This document shows, one piece after another, positions 8,224-17,356 of a stretch of 64,000 nt of DNA. This DNA is from JBBQLG01 sp964251665 (lineage in GTDB: Bacteria > Bacteroidota > Bacteroidia > Cytophagales > Spirosomataceae). The stretch covers positions 248,001 to 312,000 of the forward strand of contig CAXUKO010000005.1 in assembly GCA_964251665.1 (NCBI GenBank). The letters are read 5' to 3'. The notes beneath the pieces are model-generated. The model saw nothing but the letters and a program-made list of their open reading frames with translations, was not told the origin of the DNA and searched no databases. Each line of letters opens with the position of its first letter. The first letter of the stretch is position 1. Position numbers and translations under genes: made by a program.

Positions 8224-9381
8224 ATGAAAAAATACGACATCATCATTGCGGGCGGGGGCATGGCGGGATTAAGCCTGGCTTATTACCTGACGCAATCCCC
8301 ATGGCGCAACCGCTCCGTACTGTTGCTGGACAAGGAAATCAAGACGCAAAACGACCGTACCTGGTGTTTTTGGGAACGGGGTATGGGCACGTTTGAGTCG
8401 ATTCTGTTCCGGGCCTGGGATACCGTCACGTTTCATGGCACTACGTTTTCCGGTCCGCTTGATATTGGTGATTACCGGTATAAAATGCTGAGGGGTATCG
8501 ATTTTTACGCTCACATCCGCCAAACGCTGACTAACTTCCCCAATATCGAGTTCAAACAGGCTACCATCAACCGGATTAAGGACACACCACAGGGCGGTTT
8601 CGTTATTGCCGATGATGAGCCGTATATCGCTGATTTTGTTTTCGACAGTACATACGTGCTCCGGCTGGATCAGCCCGAACGGCATAATCTGTTGCAGCAT
8701 TTCAAGGGGTGGGTGATTACGACGGAAAAGGCCTGTTTCGACCCGGCGCAACCCCGAATGATGGATTTTCGGGTCGATCAACAGGGAGATTGCCGGTTTT
8801 TGTATGTGCTCCCTTTCGATAAACGAACAGCTTTAGTAGAGTACACTGTCTTTAATGAAAGGCTCCTGACCGATGAAGAATATGAGATTGCCCTGCGGCA
8901 CTATATCGGTCAGTTTCTGGATACAGGCTCATATCAAATTGCCGAAACCGAGTTCGGGATCATTCCCATGTCTGACGAACCGGCGGATGAAAAACAGTCA
9001 GAGCACGTTTTCCGAATTGGAACGTCGGGGGGATATACCAAACCATCAACGGGGTATACCTTCCAGCGAACGCAGCGCTACCTGCGCGATATGGTTCATA
9101 ATTTAGCTGAAAGCGGGCAGCCCACTCGGCCTAAACCGTGGCTTACCCGCTATTTTAAAGGGCTGCTGGATAGCGTACTGCTCAACGTGCTGCAATACCG
9201 CCGTCATCCCGCCGATGATATTTTTACCCGGCTTTATGAGCGCAACCCGCCCAGCCAGATCCTCAAGTTTCTGGATGAAGACACCACGCTGGCCGAAGAT
9301 ATCCGCATTATGTCAACCGTACCCCTCGGGCCCTTCACGCGCGGGGCTGTGGATGTAATCCGAAAACGGCTTTTTGATTGA
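8224..9381 (+). CDS. crtY: Lycopene beta-cyclase
   Basis: A 385-residue FAD-dependent lycopene cyclase, converting lycopene to beta-carotene at the membrane. The N-terminal dinucleotide-binding motif (IIIAGGGMAGLSLAYYL) and the cyclase-specific DRTWCFWE motif at about residue 43 are present, as are FDSTYVL in the middle and the GTSGGYTKPSTGYTF segment. The length is normal. No other carotenoid genes lie within the window next to it, so it is separated from crtB/crtI. The start overlaps the leader containing the lipA terminator. Its last codons form one arm of a very long perfect palindrome (9365-9425). Confidence 0.93.
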   Translation: MKKYDIIIAGGGMAGLSLAYYLTQSPWRNRSVLLLDKEIKTQNDRTWCFWERGMGTFESILFRAWDTVTFHGTTFSGPLDIGDYRYKMLRGIDFYAHIRQTLTNFPNIEFKQATINRIKDTPQGGFVIADDEPYIADFVFDSTYVLRLDQPERHNLLQHFKGWVITTEKACFDPAQPRMMDFRVDQQGDCRFLYVLPFDKRTALVEYTVFNERLLTDEEYEIALRHYIGQFLDTGSYQIAETEFGIIPMSDEPADEKQSEHVFRIGTSGGYTKPSTGYTFQRTQRYLRDMVHNLAESGQPTRPKPWLTRYFKGLLDSVLLNVLQYRRHPADDIFTRLYERNPPSQILKFLDEDTTLAEDIRIMSTVPLGPFTRGAVDVIRKRLFD

Positions 9382-9425
9382 TATGCCATATCTTCAAGAT
9401 ATGGCATATCAATCAAAAAGCCGTT
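9365..9425. repeat. 61-nt near-perfect palindrome spanning the crtY stop codon
   Basis: Thirty bases on each side (9365-9394 and 9396-9425) are exact reverse complements around a single central C at 9395. The left arm contains the last five codons and stop of the lycopene cyclase gene; the right arm is intergenic before the convergent glycosyltransferase gene. It can act as a bidirectional terminator, but its length, lack of a loop and perfect match are unusual. Confidence 0.9.
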
Positions 9426-9450
9426 CCATTGTGCCTTCCAATTTAGGCGA

Positions 9451-10398
9451 CTAACTCACCAACTCGGCAAATAACTGATTCCAGTCCCGGACAAATCGCT
9501 CAAGGCCAAACCGGGTCAGGGCCAGTTGGCGGGCGTTATTACCCATGCGCCGGGCTTCATCGGGGTTATCCAGTAGAAACTGCATCCGCTCGATTAATTC
9601 ATCGACGTTACAGGACACGAAACCGTGAACACCGTTCTCAATCACGGTGGGCACCTCGGTTGTAGCCAGGGCCACAATGGGCATACCAATCGTCATCGCT
9701 TCGATCAGGGCCAGCGGCAGACTACTGTATCGCATCGGACTGAATAGAAACCGGTATTCAGCTACGCGCTGGTGTAAGTAGCGGTAATGAATTTCGCCAA
9801 TGCCCCCAACTTCTGCCGAGCCCATGCCCACCGTCGTCACCGGCACCTGCTGTCGTGCTGCCATAAACAGGTCATAACCCGCCATGCGCCCGCGACGCTT
9901 CATTTCATTCACTACAAAAATTCCTTCGGGTCGGGTACCACTGTAGTGCACGGTGGGGTCGATGGCCACGCTATGTTCAATAACCCGGGTTGGCGTTGTG
10001 CCATTATCCCACATCAGGCGGTTGAAATGCGTGACGTGGACCAGGGTAAGCGAGGAATCATCGGCCGCCCAATGGCGCGAATCGGTCGGGTGCGGCTCAG
10101 GCGTGTTGTGTTGCAGGTAGATTTTGGGCAGTTGCCGTTGAGCCTCCGACAGAATCTCGTACTGGTCAGTCTGGTAATTTTGGGGCGTCTGGAAGATAAT
10201 TAAATCCAGCGGCAGGTTTCGTACGGCGTCGGCCGGAACTTCCCGCACATAGTCGGGCATGGACGAATCTCTGCCCCGGCCGATATAGCCTTCTGAATGG
10301 TTCGGTTTAACGGGCAGGTACCAGTTATGTTCTGTCTGTGTGATGGCGGTGAGGTAAGCGCCGTGAATATGCCAGATCAGGATGTTTAGCTTTTGCAT
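9451..10398 (-). CDS. Glycosyltransferase, GT4-like family
   Basis: A 315-residue protein starting MQKLNILIWHIHGAYLTAIT; an upstream in-frame start at 10473 would add 25 residues without family character. The N-terminal half has GT-B features (HNWYLPVKP, LPKIYLQHNTPEPHP, VHVTHFNRLMWDN). The C-terminal half has the family signature region (FLFSPMRYSSLPLALIEAMT, then GMPIVALATTEVPTVIENGV), where the glutamate of EAMT contacts the donor sugar. It probably transfers a sugar from an activated donor to cell-surface glycan or a secondary product; acceptor unknown. It stands alone, convergent with crtY and divergent from metK. Family call firm, substrate open. Confidence 0.85.
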   Translation of the reverse strand: MQKLNILIWHIHGAYLTAITQTEHNWYLPVKPNHSEGYIGRGRDSSMPDYVREVPADAVRNLPLDLIIFQTPQNYQTDQYEILSEAQRQLPKIYLQHNTPEPHPTDSRHWAADDSSLTLVHVTHFNRLMWDNGTTPTRVIEHSVAIDPTVHYSGTRPEGIFVVNEMKRRGRMAGYDLFMAARQQVPVTTVGMGSAEVGGIGEIHYRYLHQRVAEYRFLFSPMRYSSLPLALIEAMTIGMPIVALATTEVPTVIENGVHGFVSCNVDELIERMQFLLDNPDEARRMGNNARQLALTRFGLERFVRDWNQLFAELVS

Positions 10399-10572
10399 GT
10401 CTTTCCTACCCGTTACCCCGGTATGTTGTTTGGGAGAAGTTAGCCAGTGGACGCCGACAAATAAGCAGTACACCGCGTGACGGCTCTAAAATGGCACGAT
10501 TATAGTGCCGGATTAATTAGCAGGAATGTTACTGAACTGCCCCCCAATGCACACGGCCTGCTAAAAAAACAG

Positions 10573-10580
10573 TAGCTTTG
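10573..10580 (+). promoter_or_regulatory. Putative -7 element of the metK promoter
   Basis: The octamer tagctttg matches the Bacteroidota -7 consensus TAnnTTTG and lies 30 nt upstream of the metK ATG. I see no matching TTG at the -33 position, so support is partial. Confidence 0.45.
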
Positions 10581-10610
10581 TGCTTTCCGAACTAAGCAAA
10601 CCGAGTACAG

Positions 10611-11888
10611 ATGCCGTATCTCTTTACGTCCGAATCCGTATCGGAAGGACACCCTGACAAAGTAGCCGACCAGATTTCCGACGCCCTCATCGACAATTTT
10701 CTGGCGTTCGATCCCTCCAGCAAAGTAGCCTGCGAAACCCTTGTTACCACCGGTCAGGTCGTACTGGCGGGCGAAGTAAAAAGCGAAACCTACTTAGACG
10801 TGCAGAAAATTGCGCGGGAGGTTATTCGCAAAATTGGCTATACCAAGAGTGAATACATGTTTGAAGCCAACTCCTGCGGCATTCTGTCGGCTATTCACGA
10901 TCAGTCGGCCGACATTAACCAGGGTGTTGACCGGGAGGCCACTGCCGACAGTTTTGAGGCCAAAGCACAGGCGCAGGGCGCTGGTGATCAGGGCATGATG
11001 TTCGGGTATGCGACCAACGAAACTGACAACTACATGCCGCTGGCACTCGATCTGGCGCACAGCATCCTGAAGGAAATGTCGGATATCCGCAACAACGAGC
11101 TGGCGTTGCTTCCTTATCTGCGGCCCGATGCCAAATCGCAGGTGACGATTGAATACTCCGACGATCACCGGCCTATTCGTATCGACACCATTGTTGTCTC
11201 GACACAGCACGACGATTTTGCCGACGACGAAACGATGCTCGCTAAAATTCGGGAAGACATTATCAACGTCGTACTGCCCCGCGTGAAAGCAAAGCAGAAG
11301 CCGGAGATCCAAGGCCTGTTTGACGGTGAAATTACGTACTACATTAACCCAACGGGTAAGTTTGTTATTGGTGGCCCGCATGGCGATACCGGTCTAACCG
11401 GCCGTAAAATCATCGTAGATACCTACGGTGGTAAGGGCGCTCATGGCGGTGGTGCTTTTTCGGGCAAAGACCCGTCCAAAGTAGACCGTTCGGCGGCTTA
11501 TGCTACCCGTCACATTGCCAAAAATATGGTTGCTGCGGGGCTGGCCGATCAGGTTCTGGTGCAGGTTTCGTACGCCATTGGCGTGGCTAAACCCTGCGGC
11601 CTGTTCATCGATACGTATGGTTCGGCGAAAGTTGACATGCACGATGGCGCGATTGCCGAAAAAATTGGTGAACTGTTCGATATGCGTCCTTACGCCATTG
11701 AGCAACGGTTAAAACTGCGGAATCCCATCTATTCGGAAACGGCGGCTTACGGACACATGGGGCGCGTGAACGAAGTCGTGACCAAGACGTTCACGGGAAA
11801 TGGAAAGACGATGAATGTAGACGTAGAACTCTTTACCTGGGAGAAACTCGACTATACCGATAAAATCAAGGAAGCATTCGGTTTGTAA
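10611..11888 (+). CDS. metK: S-adenosylmethionine synthetase
   Basis: A 425-residue enzyme that makes S-adenosylmethionine from methionine and ATP. Family motifs are complete: ESVSEGHPDKVADQISDA at the N-terminus, GAGDQGMMFGYAT (ATP-binding hexapeptide region), GGPHGDTGLTGRKIIVDTYG and GGGAFSGKDPSKVDRSAAY (P-loop-like). The length and start are those of other Bacteroidota MetK proteins. No SAM riboswitch is recognisable in the 137-nt leader region. The gene is followed by a strong bidirectional terminator and stands as a single transcription unit. Confidence 0.98.
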   Translation: MPYLFTSESVSEGHPDKVADQISDALIDNFLAFDPSSKVACETLVTTGQVVLAGEVKSETYLDVQKIAREVIRKIGYTKSEYMFEANSCGILSAIHDQSADINQGVDREATADSFEAKAQAQGAGDQGMMFGYATNETDNYMPLALDLAHSILKEMSDIRNNELALLPYLRPDAKSQVTIEYSDDHRPIRIDTIVVSTQHDDFADDETMLAKIREDIINVVLPRVKAKQKPEIQGLFDGEITYYINPTGKFVIGGPHGDTGLTGRKIIVDTYGGKGAHGGGAFSGKDPSKVDRSAAYATRHIAKNMVAAGLADQVLVQVSYAIGVAKPCGLFIDTYGSAKVDMHDGAIAEKIGELFDMRPYAIEQRLKLRNPIYSETAAYGHMGRVNEVVTKTFTGNGKTMNVDVELFTWEKLDYTDKIKEAFGL

Positions 11889-11910
11889 TACCACGCAGAC
11901 CAGTGACTAT

Positions 11911-11953
11911 AGAAACGAAAAAGACGCCCCGTAAAGGCGTCTTTTTCGTTTCT
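11911..11953. terminator. Bidirectional terminator between metK and hpf
   Basis: A perfect 18-bp inverted repeat (11911-11928 with 11936-11953; arm begins agaaacgaaaaagacgcc) with a 7-nt loop and A/T tracts on both outer ends, between two convergent genes. Confidence 0.9.
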
Positions 11954-11967
11954 GTACCAGGCAGAAT

Positions 11968-12345
11968 TTATAACTCATCCAGATCTACTTCGGCGGTTTC
12001 GGTCTCCATCCGGGCTTTGGCCTCAGTGATGGTCGGACTGGAAAAATCACTGCGTTTCTCTTTGCAACGGACTAATTTATCTTTCAGCACATCGACAATG
12101 CGGTCGGTTGCACTCTCGAAGGTGGTATCTTTCTGGGTAACAAATAACTCCTTACCGGGAATGTTGAGCCGGACTTCCAGCACTTTCTGTTTTACCTTAT
12201 TGGTATCTGCGCCGTCGAGTTTCAGGAAAACCTCGCCACTAATAATACGATCATGAAACGTGTCGAGTTTGTCGAGTTTCCGTTGGATAAAATCCAGTAA
12301 TGTCTGATCGGCCGTAAAATGGACCGCGTGCATTTGTAGTCTCAT
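11968..12345 (-). CDS. hpf: Ribosome hibernation promoting factor, HPF/RaiA family
   Basis: A 125-residue protein starting MRLQMHAVHFTADQTLLDFI. The family fold is visible as FIQRKLDKLDTFHDRIISGE, VFLKLDGADTNKVKQKVLEV and FVTQKDTTFESATDRIVDVL. HPF/RaiA proteins bind the decoding region of the small ribosomal subunit and store ribosomes as inactive dimers or monomers in stationary phase. This is the short form without the C-terminal dimerisation domain. The frame stays open to 12450, but that extension has no family similarity. An alternative start is the ATG at 12333. It is convergent with metK. Confidence 0.9.
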   Translation of the reverse strand: MRLQMHAVHFTADQTLLDFIQRKLDKLDTFHDRIISGEVFLKLDGADTNKVKQKVLEVRLNIPGKELFVTQKDTTFESATDRIVDVLKDKLVRCKEKRSDFSSPTITEAKARMETETAEVDLDEL

Positions 12346-12574
12346 CGTGTCACACAGTTTAAAGGTGATACCTTCACCAATGGACTGCCTAAGTAGGAAA
12401 ATCTCCGCTAAAGAAGCAAGCCAGTCAATCACCGTAATCGAAATGTCCAACTCCGTTGCATGACAGATTCGGCGAACAATACAGAAGGGCTTTCATGACG
12501 GGGGAATTACGAAGTTTACGAAATGATGAGCCTGTAAACATTCTCCGAAAAGTCTAATTTCTATTTAGCCGTTA

Positions 12575-13960
12575 TCAGCTAAAACCAACGGCAGGAAGTA
12601 CCTTAACGGGCAATAAAATGTCGTTTTTGGGTCGAAGGGTAATCATTGGACGGGTTCCGACCTGATAGTCGGCTGGCATGGTCACATCAAAGTTCGCCAC
12701 GAACAGCGCCAGTAAAACCTGCATTTCCATTAGCGCAAACTGATTGCCAATACACAGTCTCGGCCCGGCTCCGAACGGCAAATACGCGTATGGGTGACGT
12801 TCCTTACCCTTTTCGGGTAGAAACCGATCCGGATCGAACCGGTCAGGGTCCGGCCAATACGTCGGATGGCGGTGCAGCAGGTACGGGCTTACCAACACCG
12901 TCGAACGGGCCGGGACTGTGTACCCGCCAAACTGATCGTCGGCCAGCGCAAAGCGACTCAGCACCCACGCAGGTGGATACAGCCGCATAGACTCCTGAAT
13001 CACCTGCGCCGTGTACGGTAAGGAGCGTAGTTTCTCCGCCGTGGGCGTGCCGGTATCACCCAGTGCCGTTCTAACTTCCTGCCGAAGCCGGGCAACTACG
13101 TCAGGATGCTGCGCCAGCAGGTACACGGTCCAGCCCATCGCCACAGCCGACGTTTCGTGGCCAGCCGCGAACAGAGTTACGCACTCATCGCGGAGTTGCC
13201 GGTCCGACATCCGCTCACCGGTTTCCTCATCCTCGGCCGTCAGCAGCATATCCAGCAGGTCATCGTGCGCACGCTGGTCAGTCCGACGCTGATGAATGAA
13301 GCCGTAAATCAGTTTATCAACTAAGGCCGTCTCGCGGAGAAACATACGCCGGTCAGGCGTTGGCACCCATAACGGGAAGCGAATAGGGCCGATGATCCGC
13401 TTATTGGCGATGTGGTTAAGCCGTTCGAGGGCGTGCGACAGCCCCGTTAGCTGATGCCCCTGCATATCGGTACTGAACAGAGTCCGGCAAACGATGCGCA
13501 TGGTAACAGTCATGAACGACTGCGAGATATTGACCGACTGACTACCGTTGGCCTGTTCGCGGAGTTGCTCCACCCAGCTTACCGCTTCTTCAATCATAGT
13601 CTCGGTCAGGCGGGCCAGTTTCTGCCGATGAAATGCAGGTTGGGCCAGTCGCCGTTGCCGGAGCCAGAAATCACCTTCGCTTGTCAGCAATCCTTCGCCC
13701 AGGAATAATTTCAAGACCTGAAACGCGGGCGCCCGCCCGTAGTTGCGGTTATTCTCCTGCAATACGTGCTTGGCATCTTCGGGCTGAAAAATCAGGTACT
13801 GCGTGTTGCCGCCCAGTGCGAGCCGGATAACCCGTTCGCGACGCGCCTGCAACAGCCGAAAAAAAGCCAGCGAATCCCGAATAAAGTCAAGCGTGTTACC
13901 CAGCAGCGGCAGACCCGGATGGGTAGGAATTGAGGATGAAGCAACGGCGATTGTTTCCAT
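12575..13960 (-). CDS. Cytochrome P450
   Basis: A 461-residue P450. The I-helix oxygen-activation motif AAGHETSA, the K-helix ExxR (VIQESMRLYPPAW) and the heme loop FGAGPRLCIGNQFALME with the axial cysteine at residue 403 are all intact. The start at 13960 (METIAVASSS) is chosen; the frame is open to 14083. P450s use two electrons and O2 to hydroxylate organic substrates; no dedicated ferredoxin or reductase lies next to it. The LYPPAW segment recalls carotenoid-hydroxylating P450s such as CYP175A1, and a lycopene cyclase lies 3.2 kb away, but this is weak evidence and fatty-acid or terpenoid substrates are equally possible. An imperfect hairpin lies just before the start. Confidence 0.93.
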   Translation of the reverse strand: METIAVASSSIPTHPGLPLLGNTLDFIRDSLAFFRLLQARRERVIRLALGGNTQYLIFQPEDAKHVLQENNRNYGRAPAFQVLKLFLGEGLLTSEGDFWLRQRRLAQPAFHRQKLARLTETMIEEAVSWVEQLREQANGSQSVNISQSFMTVTMRIVCRTLFSTDMQGHQLTGLSHALERLNHIANKRIIGPIRFPLWVPTPDRRMFLRETALVDKLIYGFIHQRRTDQRAHDDLLDMLLTAEDEETGERMSDRQLRDECVTLFAAGHETSAVAMGWTVYLLAQHPDVVARLRQEVRTALGDTGTPTAEKLRSLPYTAQVIQESMRLYPPAWVLSRFALADDQFGGYTVPARSTVLVSPYLLHRHPTYWPDPDRFDPDRFLPEKGKERHPYAYLPFGAGPRLCIGNQFALMEMQVLLALFVANFDVTMPADYQVGTRPMITLRPKNDILLPVKVLPAVGFS

Positions 13961-14117
13961 AAAAACGGGGACGCCACCCTGTGGTAGCCTCCCCGTAAAT
14001 ATACTGCCGGAAACCGTTGTAGCGCATGAACTGGTAACTATGCGGTCGTTCACATGCTGTCCTGTACGCCAACGGTTAATCAATCCAAACGATACTTTTT
14101 CGGACAGGTAATCGGTA

Positions 14118-15239
14118 TCAGTGTGTATTGGTTTTGTTCCAACTCACTTTGGTCACGCGGTTGTCACGGATTAGCAGGCAGGCGACTTCACATTCGCCAC
14201 CCAGTCCATAAAAGTCCAGATTAATCAGAATGACGTTGCCGTATTGCGTAGTTATCGGATTGTGCGTATAGATACCGTCATTGAAGAGGGGATCTTTTAT
14301 GAAGAGCGTATTATTAGCTATTTCGGCCAGAAATGTCCTCCCGGCCCAGTTGGCTAAATAGGTCTGTCTGCCTTTCCATGTAAAACTACCAAAGAGTTCC
14401 AGCCCTAAGTAATCAAACACAACTGTAGGCTGCACTACACCAGTCAACCGCGTCGAATCGGCAATTGCATTGCCATACCGGTCAAGTTTCGAGAAAATTG
14501 GTAGCCGGGTAGGGTCTCGGATATAGGTCAGGTCAGCATGGCCAGCCCCGTGCCCTAAACTGGCCAGCATATAGTAGCCATCTGGTTTACGGATGATCGA
14601 ACAGCTACAGACGGATGGCACAAAATGAGTCAAGCGGGTGCGTTTGTCGTAAACGAACAGAGTACCACCAAACTCACCCCGGCAGGTGCTAAAGGCTATA
14701 AAATTAGCGTCTTCATACAGTTTAGGCTGCTTTTGCAACGGGACTATCTGCGTATAAGGAATCCATCCAGACCGTTCATTAAACCGGTAATAGATGTTGT
14801 CAGCCAGCCCGATCAAATGGTCGTCCAGCAACCAGCAGTACGCGAACCGCTTTGTGTTCAGTTTCTTCTCGAAATCTGTGTCACGTGTAAGTCCATCAAC
14901 AGTCAGGCAGGTAAACTGCCCAGACTCAAAAAGACTTATCAGGCGATTTTGGTAAATAACTGAGTAAGCCACCGGAAACGGATTTCCTGTGTAAGGCACC
15001 TTGACTAACCGCTCTGTTGGCCGAAGATTCAGCGACGAGTCGCTCAGCATCACCCTGATTTCTCGATGACTGCTGGTATCAGGCTCATAAATCAGAGGAG
15101 GCTTTTTCTTATTTGCACCCACAAAATACGTCTGAAAATACTGAATCAGGCGGTCAAACGAACCCTTTTGGCTGGGTTTAGGAGTCGGCTGCCCCAGAGT
15201 GGTAGTTGCGATTAGCAAGAGGTAAATTAACTTCTGCAT
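14118..15239 (-). CDS. Secreted protein of unknown function
   Basis: A 373-residue protein starting MQKLIYLLLIATTTLGQP, with a signal peptide and a likely cleavage after about residue 18. Two codons upstream of this ATG are open (TTG at 15245). I do not recognise the family. The mature part has recurring short blocks with aromatic and glycine residues (RLISLFESGQFTCLTVDGL, NVILINLDFYGLGGECEVAC), which could form a beta-propeller, but no repeat is regular enough to assert this. It lies between the P450 gene and the DUF3857 operon on the same strand, separated from the latter by a strong terminator-like hairpin, so it is probably its own unit. Confidence 0.6.
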   Translation of the reverse strand: MQKLIYLLLIATTTLGQPTPKPSQKGSFDRLIQYFQTYFVGANKKKPPLIYEPDTSSHREIRVMLSDSSLNLRPTERLVKVPYTGNPFPVAYSVIYQNRLISLFESGQFTCLTVDGLTRDTDFEKKLNTKRFAYCWLLDDHLIGLADNIYYRFNERSGWIPYTQIVPLQKQPKLYEDANFIAFSTCRGEFGGTLFVYDKRTRLTHFVPSVCSCSIIRKPDGYYMLASLGHGAGHADLTYIRDPTRLPIFSKLDRYGNAIADSTRLTGVVQPTVVFDYLGLELFGSFTWKGRQTYLANWAGRTFLAEIANNTLFIKDPLFNDGIYTHNPITTQYGNVILINLDFYGLGGECEVACLLIRDNRVTKVSWNKTNTH

Positions 15240-15316
15240 AAGCAATCCATCTTAACTGAAATACAATCGCTGCCTAAAATTAAACCCTGAAACGTTCTCC
15301 GCAGTGCATTAAAACG

Positions 15317-15378
15317 GCGAATCCACCAGACGCTACCAACGAGCCAGCCAGCTTGTTGGTAGCGTCTGGTGGATTCGC
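15317..15378 (-). terminator. Strong hairpin terminator after the DUF3857 operon
   Basis: A perfect 24-bp inverted repeat (15317-15340 with 15355-15378) around a 14-nt loop. On the minus strand it follows the last gene of the three-gene DUF3857 operon and is trailed by a GTTTTAAT stretch. Confidence 0.8.
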
Positions 15379-15418
15379 GCTAACCATACCGATAATCTTC
15401 AATCCGAGAGCTATCTGC

Positions 15419-17356
15419 TTACTTTTTCACAAACACCAGCTGGCCCTTATCGGCTTTGGCGATCTTCTTCCGAAACTCCACCCACTCCGTATAGGCCTCG
15501 GCAGGGTAACGGCCCCGGTGCATGGTTAACCGCCGGATATACGTCACCCGGTTGGCTGCAACCGTTGTCTGAACAGCATACTGCCCAAATTTGGAGTCGA
15601 TCAGGAGCGGAGCCACCATAAATTCCGGCGTGTACCCATCGGGCAACTGATACGTCAGTGTGTCGGTATCCTCAAAATCGTAGTTGGCATCCAGATCGAG
15701 CGGGGCTTCGCGGGGTTTGGTAGCGGGCGAAAGGGGTGGTAACGCCGACAACAGATTCAAGGGTAGAAACAGTCGTGTGCCGCTCGGCGTAGCCCACCGC
15801 CGGATGGTCAGTTTCAGCGTTTCGGTCACGGACGGAATCCGGGCTTTAGTTTCGGCCAGCCCGAAGTCAGTGAGTTCAAACGACGGAATCCGGGTGTGTT
15901 TAATCAACCAGGTACGCTGTTCATCGTGGCTCCCGGTATGCATCAGGTCGGCACGGCTTTCCTGCTGCAAGCCTGCGTAGCGCGTGACAGCGTCGGCAAC
16001 GGCATCGCCCTGTTCGGTCAGGGTGATCAGGGCACGGCATTGCTGCCGGTTATCAGTGGGTCGGTAAACAGGCGTTTTCACCAATTTACTCCCCGTCGGC
16101 TGCAGGAGCAGCACATGGCGGTTTCCGGTGAAGGTACCAGCGTATCCCATCGCATTATGCTGACTTGTGCACTCTAACCAGAGCGTATCGCGGCCATCGG
16201 GCACGCATAGAATAACGTGGTTGAACTGAAAACTCGGAAAATCGGTCCGAATATCGGCTTCGTCGTCGCCCGCCCGCACCAGTGCTTCGTAAGCCGGGAC
16301 CCCCACCGCTTTCAGCATGGCTTTAGCGTAGTTGGTCAGGGCTTTGCAGTCGCCGTAGTTTTTAGCGGCTACCTGTCCGGCTTCGATGGTTTGCCAGCCG
16401 CCAAGACCCAGTTGAATGCTGACGTAGCGGGTGTGCTGCTGTAGAAATTCATAGAGTTTCTGCACCTTGCCGACCGTCGTTTTTTCGCCCGCCGTCTGCT
16501 GAATCACCTGCTGCTTCAACGTTTCAGGAATCGCATCACGCCCCCGATTCAGAGACAGGTAAAACGTACCCAGGTCATTCCAGGACGCAATTTTGCCCTG
16601 ATAAGCCTGCACCTCAAACACGGCGGGGGCCGTATACACCATTGGAAACTGTTCATACGCCGGGGGCGCAAACGGCTCCGATTCGCGGGCGGCCAGATTT
16701 GTCATCTGCCAGGAATATATCCGCTCGTACCGGCTACCGGCCTTCTCGCTGGTTATGGCTACCGGCCGGGTGAGGTTGTATTCTTTGTAACGAAGGGGCA
16801 TCTCTTCGGGCATCCGCACCGTAAACGACGATTGCTCTACAGCAGTGCTGGCGCTGGGCTGTGGCCGCCAGTTCTCATAAAACATCAGGTTCCGGCTAAT
16901 CACCTGACTGATGTATTCGACGGTATACGGGTAAGCTGGCTGTTTGGGAAAGCGGGCCGCCTTAAACCGCTGATCGTCGTACAGATTATAATCCATAAAG
17001 CTGCCGTAATCGTCTACATCCGCTTTACGGAGTTTCTTGATCGACTTGCCGTATGCATCGTAGAGTGCCCCTTCGAGGTTGTCTACTTTAGCCAGCTTAT
17101 TGTAAGGGAGTACCCGCTGGGCGTAGCTATCGCCCTGCTCGTCGAGCACGGTCACGACGAGTCGCTCATAGGTGGTGGCTTCGCCGGGGTCGTTCACGGT
17201 AAAAACCGTTTCGTGTCGCCGGATAACGGCATGGGCATTTTCGAGTAGTACGGTCGGAATTCGGGCGGCCACAAACTCATCCTGCGCACTGGCAGACAGC
17301 GATACCAAAGCCGCTGCCAGCGTTGTAAGGCCTATTTTCTGTAGGTATCGACTCAT
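15419..17356 (-). CDS. DUF3857 and transglutaminase-like exported protein, catalytic residues retained
   Basis: A 645-residue protein with a signal peptide (MSRYLQKIGLTTLAAALVSL, cleavage near SASAQ). It has an N-terminal DUF3857 domain and a central transglutaminase-like core in which the catalytic cysteine (NYGDCKA, Cys337) and histidine (FQFNHVIL, His380) are present; the third position is Glu395 in WLECTSQ rather than the usual aspartate. A C-terminal DUF3858-like beta domain follows. Its start overlaps the stop of the upstream paralogue gene by 4 nt (ATGA), implying translational coupling. It probably acts in the periplasm on peptides or amide bonds, but no DUF3857 protein of this type has a function I can state with certainty. 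Confidence 0.85.
   Translation of the reverse strand: MSRYLQKIGLTTLAAALVSLSASAQDEFVAARIPTVLLENAHAVIRRHETVFTVNDPGEATTYERLVVTVLDEQGDSYAQRVLPYNKLAKVDNLEGALYDAYGKSIKKLRKADVDDYGSFMDYNLYDDQRFKAARFPKQPAYPYTVEYISQVISRNLMFYENWRPQPSASTAVEQSSFTVRMPEEMPLRYKEYNLTRPVAITSEKAGSRYERIYSWQMTNLAARESEPFAPPAYEQFPMVYTAPAVFEVQAYQGKIASWNDLGTFYLSLNRGRDAIPETLKQQVIQQTAGEKTTVGKVQKLYEFLQQHTRYVSIQLGLGGWQTIEAGQVAAKNYGDCKALTNYAKAMLKAVGVPAYEALVRAGDDEADIRTDFPSFQFNHVILCVPDGRDTLWLECTSQHNAMGYAGTFTGNRHVLLLQPTGSKLVKTPVYRPTDNRQQCRALITLTEQGDAVADAVTRYAGLQQESRADLMHTGSHDEQRTWLIKHTRIPSFELTDFGLAETKARIPSVTETLKLTIRRWATPSGTRLFLPLNLLSALPPLSPATKPREAPLDLDANYDFEDTDTLTYQLPDGYTPEFMVAPLLIDSKFGQYAVQTTVAANRVTYIRRLTMHRGRYPAEAYTEWVEFRKKIAKADKGQLVFVKK

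Noticed and set aside
10474..10610. SAM riboswitch before metK
   Set aside because: No recognisable SAM-I or SAM-II core or terminator/antiterminator pair in the leader; only a -7 promoter element is supported.
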